Part shown: piece by piece, positions 54,701 to 64,000 of the stretch | How positions within the stretch are numbered: the stretch's first letter is position 1 | Layout: the number at the start of each line of letters is the position of its first letter | Source of the DNA: Eutreptiella sp. 'Long Island Sound 2002' | Lineage: Eukaryota > Euglenozoa > Euglenophyceae > Eutreptiales > Eutreptiaceae | Direction: 5' to 3' | Assembly (NCBI GenBank): GCA_964036045.1 | Contig: OZ038395.1 | Location: 7,708,755-7,772,754 of the forward strand | Length of the DNA: 64,000 bases | The notes under the pieces: model-generated | What the model saw: the letters and a program-made list of their open reading frames with translations, nothing else | The model's database searches: none | What the model was told of the DNA's origin: nothing | Translations under genes and position numbers: made by a program

Positions 54701-57700
54701 CCCCCCTTTGTAGTACATAAATCGTCATTTTGGCATACTGTTGTTGCAAAGGCCTTGTTTCAAGGAAGGTGGCACCCTGGGGATGATTACTGTTGTTTGC
54801 CGATTTCTGACCGATGATTGGAGCTCATTAGTGATGACCCCTGACAGTGTATTGAGAGATCTAGATGGGTAATGCAAGCGACTGCTTGGGCAAGTTTGTT
54901 GGTGGTGCAATGCTTTGAAATTGCTTTTGTGATTCAGTCACCAAAGGGAGCATTGTTGGGGATGATGATTTTAAAGTTTGTCCATTCCTGAGCACTGATT
55001 GCAGCTTACCATTGTCGTGGCCCGCAATGGAGTGTGTCAGATACCCATGCTTGCATGCTGCATGCAATGCTCTGAATACTATCTCCTTGTACAATTATGC
55101 TAGAACCCCCCCCCCCCCTCCTTGTGGCCCCTGTTGCTGGCCTCTCTTGCTACGTTGGAGACAGCTAGAGGATGGAACAATTGCAGCCCCAGGAAAGAGT
55201 TCATGATTTGCATTGCTGTTCTTCCGCGTGGTGGTTTGTCGGAGACCCAGAATTTGGTCTCTGATCTTTTTGTGTCCGACCAATTGTCCTCCAGTGACAG
55301 TTCCCTTGGGTGGCCCTTGATTGGTGTGACTGTGTAGTTCATAAATCGTCATTTTGGCATATTGATGTTGCAAAGGCCTTGTTTGCCGATTTCTGACCGA
55401 TGATTGGAGCTCATTTGTTATGACCCCTGACAGTGTATTGAGAGATCTAGATGGGTAATGCAAGCGACTGCTTGGGCAAGTTTGTTGGTGATGCAATGCT
55501 TTGAAATTGCTTTTGTGATTCGATCACCAAAGGGACCATTGTTGGGGATGGTCATGCATGCTGCATGCAATGCTTTGGATACTATCCCCTTGCACAATGA
55601 TGCAAAAATCCCCCCCCCCCCCCCTGTGTAGTACATAAATTGTCATTTTGGCATGTTGTTGTTGCAAAGGCCTTGGTTCAAGGAAGGTGGCACCCTGGGG
55701 ATGATTACTGTTGTTTGCCGATTTCTGACTGATGATTGGAGCTGATTAGTGATGACCCCTGACAGTGTATTGAGAGATCTAGATGGGTAATGCAAGCGAC
55801 TGCTTGGGCAAGTTTGTTGGTGGTGCAATGCTTTGAAATTGCTTTTGTGATTCTATCACCAAAGGGACCATTGTTGGGGATGGTCATGCATGCTGCATGC
55901 AATGCTCTGAATACTATCCTCTTGCACAATGATGCAACAACCCCCCGCCCCCCCTGTGTAGTACATAAATCGTCATTTTGGCATGTTGTTGTTGCAAAGG
56001 CCTTGGTTCAAGGAAGGTGGCACCCTGGGGATGATTACTGTTGTTTGCCGATTTCTGACCGATGAATGGAGCTCATTAGTGATGACCCCTGACAGTGTAT
56101 TGACAGATCTAGAACGGTAATGCAAGCGACTGCTTGGGCAAGTTTGTTGGTGGTGCAAAGCTTTGAAATTGCTTTTGTGATTCGACCATCAAAGGGAGCA
56201 TTGTTGGGGATGGTCATGCATGCTGCATGCAATGCTCTGAATGCTTACCCCATTGCACAATGATGCAAGAACCCCCTGCCCCCCCCTGTGTAGTACCTAA
56301 ATCGTCATTTTGGCATATTGTTGTTGCAAAGGCCTTGTTTCAAGGAAGGCGAAACCCTGGGGATGATTACTGTTGTTTGCCGATTTCTGACCGATGATTG
56401 GAGCTCATTAGTGATGACCCCTGACAGTGTATTGAGAGATCTAGATGGGTAATGCAAGCGACTGCTTGGGCAAGTTTGTTGGTGGTGCAATGCTTTGAAA
56501 TTGCTTTTGTGATTCCATCACCAAAGGGACCATTGTTGGGGATGATGTTGCATGCTGCATGCAATGCTCTGAATACTATCCCCTTGCACAATGATGCAAG
56601 AACCCCCTGCCCCCCCCCTGTGTAGTATCTAAATCGTCATTTTGGCATGTTGTTGTTGCAAAGGCCTTGTTTCAAGGAAGGCGAAACCCTGGGGATGATT
56701 ACTGTTGTTTGCCGATTTCTGACCGATGATTGGAGCTCATTAGTGATGACCCCTGACAGTGTATTGACAGATCTAGATGGGTAATGCAAGCGACTGCTTG
56801 GGCAAGTTTGTTGGTGGTGCAAAGCTTTGAAATTGCTTTTGTGATTCGACCACCAAAGGGAGCATTGTTGGGGATGGTCATGCATGCTGCATGCAATGCT
56901 CTGAATGCTTACCCCATTGCACAATGATGCAAGAACCCCCTGCCCCCCCCCTGTGTAGTACCTAAATCGTCATTTTGGCATGTTGTTGTTGCAAAGGCCT
57001 TGTTTCAAGGAAGGCGAAACCCTGGGGATGATTACTGTTGTTTGCCGATTTCTGACCGATGATTGGAGCTCATTAGTGATGACCCCTGACAGTGTATTGA
57101 GAGATCTAGATGGGTAATGCAAGCGACTGCTTGGGCAAGTTTGTTGGTGGTGCAATGCTTTGAAATTGCTTTTGTGATTCCATCACCAAAGGGACCATTG
57201 TTGGGGATGGTCATGCATGCTGCATGCAATGCTCTGAATACTATCCCCTTGCACAATGATGCAAGAACCCCCCCCCCCCCCCCTGTGTAGTACATAAATC
57301 GTCATTTTGGCATGTTGTTGTTGCAAAGGCCTTGTTTCAAGGAAGTTGGAAACCTGGGGATGATTACTGTTGTTTGCCGATTTCTGACTGATGATTGGAG
57401 CTCATTAGTGATGACCCCTGACAGTGTATTGAGAGATCTAGATGGGTAATGCAAGCGACTGCTTGGGCAAGTTTGTTGGTGGTGCAATGCTTTGAAATTG
57501 CTTTTGTGATTCCATCACCAAAGAGACCATTGTTGGGGATGATGATTTTAAAGTTTGTCGATTTCTGAGCACTGATTGCAGCTTACCATTGTCGTGGCCC
57601 GCAATGGAGTGTGTCAGATACCCATGCTTGCATGCTGCATGCAATGCTCTGAATACTATCTCCTTGTACAATTATGCTAGAACCCCCCCCCCCCCTCCTT

Positions 57701-60700
57701 GTGGCCCCTGTTGCTGGCCTCTCTTGCTACGTTGGAGACAGCTAGAGGATGGAACAATTGCAGCCCCAGGAAAGAGTTCATGATTTGCATTGCTGTTCTT
57801 CCGCGTGGTGGTTTGTCGGAGACCCAGAATTTGGTCTCTGATCTTTTTGTGTCCGACCAATTGTCCTCCAGTGACAGTTCCCTTGGGTGGCCCTTGATTG
57901 GTGTGACTGTGTAGTTCATAAATCGTCATTTTGGCATATTGATGTTGCAAAGGCCTTGTTTCAAGGAAGGTGGAACCCTGGGGATGATTACTGTTGTTTG
58001 CCGATTTCTGACCGATGATTGGAGCTCATTTGTTATGACCCCTGACAGTGTATTGAGAGATCTAGATGGGTAATGCAAGCGACTGCTTGGGCAAGTTTGT
58101 TGGTGGTGCAATGCTTTGAAATTGCTTTTGTGATTCGATCACCAAAGGGACCATTGTTGGGGATGGTCATGCATGCTGCATGCAATGCTCTGAATACTAT
58201 CCCCTCACACAATGATGCAAGAACCCCCCACCCCCCCTTTGTAGTACATAAATCGTCATTTTGGCATACTGTTGTTGCAAAGGCCTTGTTTCAAGGAAGG
58301 TGGCACCCTGGGGATGATTACTGTTGTTTGCCGATTTCTGACCGATGATTGGAGCTCATTAGTGATGACCCCTGACAGTGTATTGAGAGATCTAGATGGG
58401 TAATGCAAGCGACTGCTTGGGCAAGTTTGTTGGTGGTGCAATGCTTTGAAATTGCTTTTGTGATTCCGTCACCAAAGGGAGCATTGTTGGGGATGATGAT
58501 TTTAAAGTTTGTCCATTCCTGAGCACTGATTGCAGCTTACCATTGTCGTGGCCCGCAATGGAGTGTGTCAGATACCCATGCTTGCATGCTGCATGCAATG
58601 CTCTGAATACTATCTCCTTGTACAATTATGCTAGAACCCCCCCCCCCTTCCTTGTGGCCCCTGTTGCTGGCCTCTCTTGCTACGTTGGAGACAGCTAGAG
58701 GATGGAACAATTGCAGCCCCAGGAAAGAGTTCATGATTTGCATTGCTGTTCTTCCGCGTGGTGGTTTGTCGGAGACCCAGAATTTGGTCTCTGATCTTTT
58801 TGTGTCCGACCAATTGTCCTCCAGTGACAGTTCCCTTGGGTGGCCCTTGATTGGTGTGACTGTGTAGTTCATAAATCGTCATTTTGGCATATTGATGTTG
58901 CAAAGGCCTTGTTTCAAGGAAGGTGGAACCCTGGGGATGATTACTGTTGTTTGCCGATTTCTGACCGATGATTGGAGCTCATTTGTTATGACCCCTGACA
59001 GTGTATTGAGAGATCTAGATGGGTAATGCAAGCGACTGCTTGGGCAAGTTTGTTGGTGATGCAATGCTTTGAAATTGCTTTTGTGATTCGATCACCAAAG
59101 GGACCATTGTTGGGGATGATGTTGCATGCTGCATGCAATGCTTTTGATACTATCCTCTTGCACAATGATGCAAGAACCCCCCCCCCCCCCTGTGTAGTAC
59201 ATAAATCGTCATTTTGGCATACTGTTGTTGCAAAGGCCTTGTTTCAAGGAAGGTGGCACCCTGGGGATGATTACTGTTGTTTGCCGATTTCTGACCGATG
59301 ATTGGAGCTCATTTGTTATGACCCCTGACAGTGTATTGAGAGATCTAGATGGGTAATGCAAGCGACTGCTTGGGCAAGTTTGTTGGTGATGCAATGCTTT
59401 GAAATTGCTTTTGTGATTCGATCACCAAAGGGACCATTGTTGGGGATGATGTTGCATGCTGCATGCAATGCTTTTGATACTATCCTCTTGCACAATGATG
59501 CAAGAACCCCCCCCCCCCCCCTGTGTAGTACATAAATCGTCATTTTGGCATACTGTTGTTGCAAAGGCCTTGGTTCAAGGAAGGTGGCACCCTGGGGATG
59601 ATTACTGTTGTTTGCCGATTTCTGACCGATGATTGGAGCTCATTAGTGATGACCCCTGACAGTGTATTGAGAGATCTAGATGGGTAGTGCGAGCGACTGC
59701 TTGGGCAAGTTTGTTGGTGGTGCAATGCTTTGAAATTGCTTTTGTGATTCTATCACCAAAGGGACCATTGTTGGGGATGATGTTGCATGCTGCATGCAAT
59801 GCTTTTGACAATATCGTCTTGCACAATGATGCAAGAACCCCCCGCCCCCCCTGTGTAGTACATAAATCGTCATTTTGGCATATTGTTGTTGCAAAGGCCT
59901 TGGTTCAAGGAAGGTGGCACCCTGGGGATGATTACTGTTGTTTGCCGATTTCTGACTGATGATTGGAGCTCATTAGTGATGACCCCTGACAGTGTATTGA
60001 GAGATCTAGATGGGTAATGCAAGCGACTGCTTGGGCAAGTTTGTTGGTGGTGCAATGCTTTGAAATTACTTTTGTGATTCTATCACCAAAGGGAGCATTG
60101 TTGGGGATGGTCATGCATGCTGCATGCAATGCTTTGGATACTATCCTCTTGCACAATGATGCAAGAACCCCCCCCCCCCCCCCCTGTGTAGTACATAAAT
60201 TGTCATTTTGGCATATTGTTGTTGCAAAGGCCTTGTTTCAAGGAAGGTGGCACCCTGGGGATGATTACTGTTGTTTGCCGATTTCTGACCGATGATTGGA
60301 GCTGATTAGTGATGACCCCTGACAGTGTATTGAGAGATCTAGATGGGTAATGCAAGCGACTGCTTAGGCAAGTTTGTTGGTGGTGCAATGCTTTGAAATT
60401 GCTTTTGTGATTCGATCACCAAAGGGACCATTGTTGGGGATGGTCATGCATGCTGCATGCAATGCTCTGAATACTATCCCCTCACACAATGATGCAAGAA
60501 CCCCCTGCCCCCTCCCTGTGTAGTACACAAATCGTCATTTTGGCATGTTGTTGTTGCAAAGGCCTTGTTTCAAGGAAGGTGGCACCCTGGGGATGATTAC
60601 TGTTGTTTGCCGATTTCTGACCGATGATTGGAGCTCATTAGTGATGACCCCTGACAGTGTATTGAGAGATCTAGATGGGTAATGCAAGCGACTGCTTGGG

Positions 60701-61110
60701 CAAGTTTGTTGGTGGTGCAATGCTTTGAAATTGCTTTTGTGATTCGATGGGGATGATGATTTTGAAATTTGTCGATTCCTGAGCACTGATTGCCGCTTAC
60801 CATTGTCGTGGCCCGCAATGGAGTGTGTCAGATACCCATGCTTGCATGCTGCATGCAATGCTGTGAATACTATCTCCTTGTACAATTATGCTAGACCCCC
60901 CCCCCCCTCCTTGTGGCCCTCGTTGCTGGCCTCTCTTGCACCAACGGCAGTGCTGAGTTGGAGACAGCTAGAGGATAGTACAATTGCAGCCCCAGGAAAG
61001 AGTTCATGATTTGCATTGCTGTTCTTCCGCGTGGTGGTTTGTCGGAGACCCAGAATTTGTTCCTTCATCTCTTAGTTTCCGCTGAACTGTCCTCCAATGA
61101 CACATACCTT
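42736..61110 (+). repeat. Satellite array, 42 units, 332-bp and 623-bp forms
   Basis: Basic unit of about 332 bp: C run, GTAGTACATAAATCGTCATT, TTGCAAAGGCCTTG, CCTGGGGATGATTACTG, CCCCTGACAGTGTATTGAG, GCAAGCGACTGCTTGGG, CACCAAAGGGACCATTG, ATGCATGCTGCATGCAATGC, back to a C run. In about 13 units an extra roughly 290 bp is added after TTGTTGGGGATG: GATTTTAAAGTTTGTC, CATTGTCGTGGCCCGCAATG, GGCCTCTCTTGCTACG, CAGGAAAGAGTTCATG, CAGTGACAGTTCCCTTG, giving 623 bp. Edge units (42736-43030 and 60750-61110) are the most diverged. Units at 48520 and 49458 share a 16-bp deletion; the unit at 55347 has a 38-bp deletion between TTGTTT repeats. Confidence 0.95.
51465..51918. mobile_element. 454-bp foreign insertion in the satellite with 12-bp TSD
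   Basis: CCCCTCCTTGTG occurs at 51453-51464 and 51919-51930; without the insert these restore one long satellite unit. The insert is non-satellite, contains one C run (51566-51580), has no poly-A and no recognised protein or RNA. Confidence 0.85.
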
Positions 61111-61386
61111 GCCCCCTTCACCTCCCCGGGACCGGACCAACATGGAGAGCCCAGAGGAACCAGGGCCGGGGAAAGGGAAACACAAGGGGAGGTAACAGGG
61201 CAGCGCAGACCGCGCTCCCTGAAAATGGTGCAGAGCGCAGAAGGAGGCAAAGGCAAGGACAAAAGGGAAAGAGTCATGGTGGTTGTGAGAATCCCCTCTG
61301 AGGACAGTGATCCTGCAGATGCACACCCCAACGCGCTCAAGTCAGTACTGGAGTCGGCAAACCCCCGCATGGACTCGGATTGTGCA

Positions 61387-61598
61387 TCTGGATGCCCCTG
61401 GTCAACGGCACGGGCAACAGCCCGTCTCTGGGACGGCCGACCCCCGGAGTAGTCCAACAGGACAAGTCATCCGGGGGCTTCGTTGACACGACCAGAACAC
61501 GTTCGGACCCGCAGAGGGTCAGAATGAGCGGTGGAGAGAGGCCAATAGGCGCCGGCAAAGGCAAGCAAAGCAGCACCATGGCCTTGTGCCAAACCCCC
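61387..61598 (+). repeat. Family B copy 8 (near full length)
   Basis: CTGGATGCCCCTGGTCAACG, GGAGTAGTCCAACAGGAC, GGCCAATAGGCGCCGGC, GGCCTTGTGCCAAACCCCCC. Confidence 0.78.
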
Positions 61599-61683
61599 CT
61601 CGTCAGCCTCTGTCCCTGCCCGCTCGCATGTAGCCTTCCTCCCGCGCCCACACCAGCTTTCATGCACGTTCTCCTCTGCGCAG

Positions 61684-61877
61684 CTCCCCTGGAAGGCACC
61701 TGGCTGCCGAGCACCAACTTCCTCAACAGCGCCCTGGACTCCTTCTCCCACGTGGCCGGGGCCAACAGCTACTGCTACGAGTACGGCGTCGCCGTGTCGC
61801 CCTCCGTTTCCTGGTGCAAGAGCTACACCGACGCAGAGTGCTACGCGTGGTGCACCAACACCCCCGGCTGCGCAGCG
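61684..61877 (+). CDS. Exon 24: first part of PAN/Apple domain
   Basis: Phase 1 in, matching exon 23 across 19.5 kb; phase 0 out. The peptide APLEGTWLPSTNFLNSALDS is followed by YCYEYGVAVSPSVSWCKSYT, DAECYAWCTNTPGCAA. The ECYAWCTNTPGCAA core (C-x3-C-x4-C) is a PAN helix and continues in exon 25 with VVYESSRSACHL. The donor GCGCAGCG|GTCCGC is weak but makes the correct join. Confidence 0.78.
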
Positions 61878-62851
61878 GTCCGCCCTGGCGCCCCTGCCCG
61901 CACCGCAACCGCCCGCCCCGCAAACTCCGCAAACCTTCTTTCTTTCTTTTGTGTCCCTACAGACCGCCCCCTTGAACCCCCTCCCCCCCCCTTTCCCAAG
62001 AGACAGCCGGCGGCAGCAGTTGTTTTTCGTTTTCCACTCGGGAGCCAACCCCCCCCCCCCCCCCCTCGACAGAAATGCTGCTGACACTCCACTCTGGGCC
62101 CCCACCGATCCCTGTCCAGAAAGCATTGGTCTCTCCTGACCCCCGCAGCCATTGCCACGGCGGACTGCCAAATGAATCCAGATCGCAGGAACACTGCCGC
62201 AAAAGGCACGAATGCTGCCTCAAACCTCAGAGGGTAGCACACCCTGGCAAGGCCTGTGATTGAGGGTTCTTCTAGACCATCCGGCACAATGCATGTGTGA
62301 TGTGGGGTGGTGCCGCCCTCAGCGCCGAGCACACTCCAGGCAGCCACATTCCCCCTCTCCACGTTGGACACAGCGAGACATCGGTGACCCTGGAGCCGCG
62401 TCGCCGTGTCCGCTTTGGAGCCCCGAGAGACGGCGTGGGTTACGCAGCCATCGTGCTCCTCGCATTGGGGACTATGGGATGGCAGGGGTGCGTAGGCGCG
62501 GGAGTGCTCTGCACTGCAGAAACGGTGGTTTTTGGTTGGTCGGCTGAAAGCCCAAAGCCCTTGCCCTTCCCCTTACCCGTGGACGCTGCTCCCCGTTTTG
62601 TCGCAAAGGGACGCCCCCAGGGAGCGCCCAGAACAACCGCTGTCGGTTATCCTCCAACCGCCTTCGGTTACTCTCCAACCGCCGCCGGCCACTACCCAAA
62701 AGCCGTCGGTTGCCACCCGAATATGAGCGGAGGGTCCACACGCCCACTCTCCTTGTGTTTTGTGTCAGGGAGGGAGGGAGCACCCTGCCCCTGCCCCGGC
62801 CCCGGCCTCTGCCCCTCCCCCGGCCTCTGCACACAGCCCCCCATGCCTCAG
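61878..62851 (+). other. Intron 24
   Basis: 974 bp. C runs, a family E block (62630-62715, units such as CCAACCGCCTTCGGTTACTC) and nothing else recognised. Confidence 0.65.
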
Positions 62852-63016
62852 GTGGTGTACGAGTCCTCAAGGTCCGCCTGCCACCTGCGCTCCGAGAACG
62901 CGACCCTCGAAGTGGTGTCCGCCAGCGGCTCGAAAGTGTGGCTGTTGACGCCGACTCAGAGGCAGTGCAAAGGGGGCGTCGTCGTGGAGGGCGGCGCGTA
63001 CCAGTTCTGCCGCCAG
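62852..63016 (+). CDS. Exon 25: second part of PAN/Apple domain
   Basis: Phase 0 at both ends, 55 codons. VVYESSRSACHLRSENATLE completes the PAN fold begun in exon 24; then VWLLTPTQRQCKGGVVVEGG and AYQFCRQ. Donor CGCCAG|GTACGC is near consensus. There is no stop codon and no further exon in the remaining 984 bases, so the gene continues past the window. Confidence 0.8.
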
Positions 63017-64000
63017 GTACGCCCCATCCCCTCGGGCCCCGCGCGGGAGGGGCCACACGGTGACGGGCTCTCCCACGTCTTTGGCTGGCAGCTTCGCAAT
63101 TTCCCGCAATTTCGCAGGTTTTTGTTTGAAGAGACACCGAGCCACCAGTGCAGAAGCGCTGCTTCTTGAGGCTTCGGGAAATGTGGTTGCGGCACCGCAA
63201 TTTGTTCGCCATTTTTCGCAATTTTTTCGCAAGTTTTCACAAGTGGATTGGACCGTCCCTGATCGCAATCCCCCCCCCCCCCCCCCGGCTTTGGCTGCCA
63301 GCGACAATGTCCCAGTTTGCCTTGTGACGCCGCGATTTCGCGTCGGAATTTGGCGATTTTGGATTCCAGCCGCTGATGTGCGGTGTCTGCTGTTGAGAGA
63401 GAAACTTGGCTTGTAGCTGCCCGCCCCCCCCCTGGGGCTGGGGGGTACCTGCACTTTTCCGAAAATCAGAAACCAGACAACCCCCCCCCCCCCCAACCCT
63501 CAGACCCCCTCCCCCCCCGGTACAGCACTGAGCAATAGCCTGGCGGTGCACACCGTGCTCACGTGCATTACCTCAGCATTCCATCGGGGGGGCTTGGTAG
63601 ACCGCCAACGTTGTTCATGGGCTGAGGCACATTGTGACACATGGGGGGGGGGGGTTGCCACTTTGTGTAGACCTGTTTGGCTACACAATTTGGTCATGGT
63701 CACGAACGAATGTTGAATCAGGGCAGTTCCTCACCTTTGATCAATTTGGGGTGTGGGGGGGGGCAGCCATTTGTCCCGAGGGGCGTGGCGTCCCTCCTCC
63801 GTACTACAGCTCAAGGGCCTTCATTCTTTGGTGTCTTTATGTCTAAGGGCAACATTGGTGGCAGACCACGCTCTGTGATCCCCCCCCCCCCTCCCTCCGG
63901 GTAAAGGGTGGGTGGGTCTGAGGGTTGGGGGGGTGGGGGGGCCAAAATCCCAGGGAGGCCAGTTTAAACACCCCCCCCCCCTACCCACGAAAGACAGTAG
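63017..64000 (+). other. Start of a further intron
   Basis: 984 bp after exon 25 with repeated TTTCGCAATTT motifs (63100-63240), C and G runs, and no exon-like open frame with proper splice sites. Confidence 0.6.

Larger units (their letters stand above)
42169..61683 (+). other. Intron 23 (19.5 kb), satellite-filled
   Basis: Joined by phase 1 exons on both sides. Contents: family I copy 2, the 18.4 kb satellite, about 270 bp of unassigned DNA (61110-61380) and family B copy 8. Nearly eight times longer than the next longest intron here. Confidence 0.75.

Noticed and set aside
43046-60885. 61-codon antisense frames repeated in almost every satellite unit
   Set aside because: They are copies of one frame kept by satellite homogenisation; frames also stay open on the + strand, and there is no start context or codon bias typical of genes here.
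42736-61110. CRISPR array
   Set aside because: Units are 332-623 bp with no short repeat-spacer pattern; the genome is eukaryotic.

Overview
This is a nuclear genome fragment of a GC-rich, intron-rich eukaryote. I find no prokaryote-style gene packing. Almost everything readable as protein belongs to one very large gene on the + strand that enters before base 115 and leaves after base 63016. I assemble 25 internal exons (115..63016). Every exon follows a CAG acceptor and ends at a GT donor, and the reading phases join through all 24 junctions, giving an uninterrupted 2610-codon segment without start or stop. The organism is not identifiable from the sequence. The domain mix (laminin-G, ricin-type trefoil, TSP1, PAN/Apple, F5/8-discoidin, MAM, CBM6-like, plus a cysteine-rich module I know from algal and protist proteins) suggests a microbial eukaryote such as an alga. 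This is inference.

The protein is a mosaic of extracellular adhesive or carbohydrate-binding modules. Left to right they are: LamG and trefoil (exons 1-2); Cys-rich domain (3); unknown beta domain (4); ricin trefoil (5); unknown two-exon domain (6-7); LamG (8-10) with TSP1 (10); PAN-like (10-11); discoidin (12-13), PAN (13), discoidin (13-14); unknown Cys module (15); LamG (16-17); LamG start (17); CBM6-like (18); discoidin (19); MAM (20); discoidin-like (21); TSP1 (22); Cys-rich domain (23); PAN (24-25). No catalytic domain, membrane segment or signal peptide is visible in this part. Together they would make a secreted or surface-anchored multi-ligand protein.

About 88% of the window is intron, and the introns are a museum of mobile elements. 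Family A (nine copies, all + strand) and family B (about nine copies, nearly all + strand) abut homopolymer G or C runs, are 5'-truncated, and in the best copies have duplicated targets that include the G or C run. A hAT-like MITE (terminal CAGGGATGCATT, 8-bp target duplication at 30249) repeatedly sits just upstream of exon acceptors. Three other multi-copy families (F, G, I), a decayed LINE RNase H, microsatellites and dozens of poly-C/poly-G runs fill the rest.

Intron 23 (42169..61683, 19.5 kb) is nearly all satellite DNA: 42 units in a modular 332-bp / 623-bp pattern (about 42740..61110), interrupted once by a 454-bp insertion with a 12-bp target duplication. A 200-N assembly gap (25511..25710) falls inside a MITE copy in intron 15.
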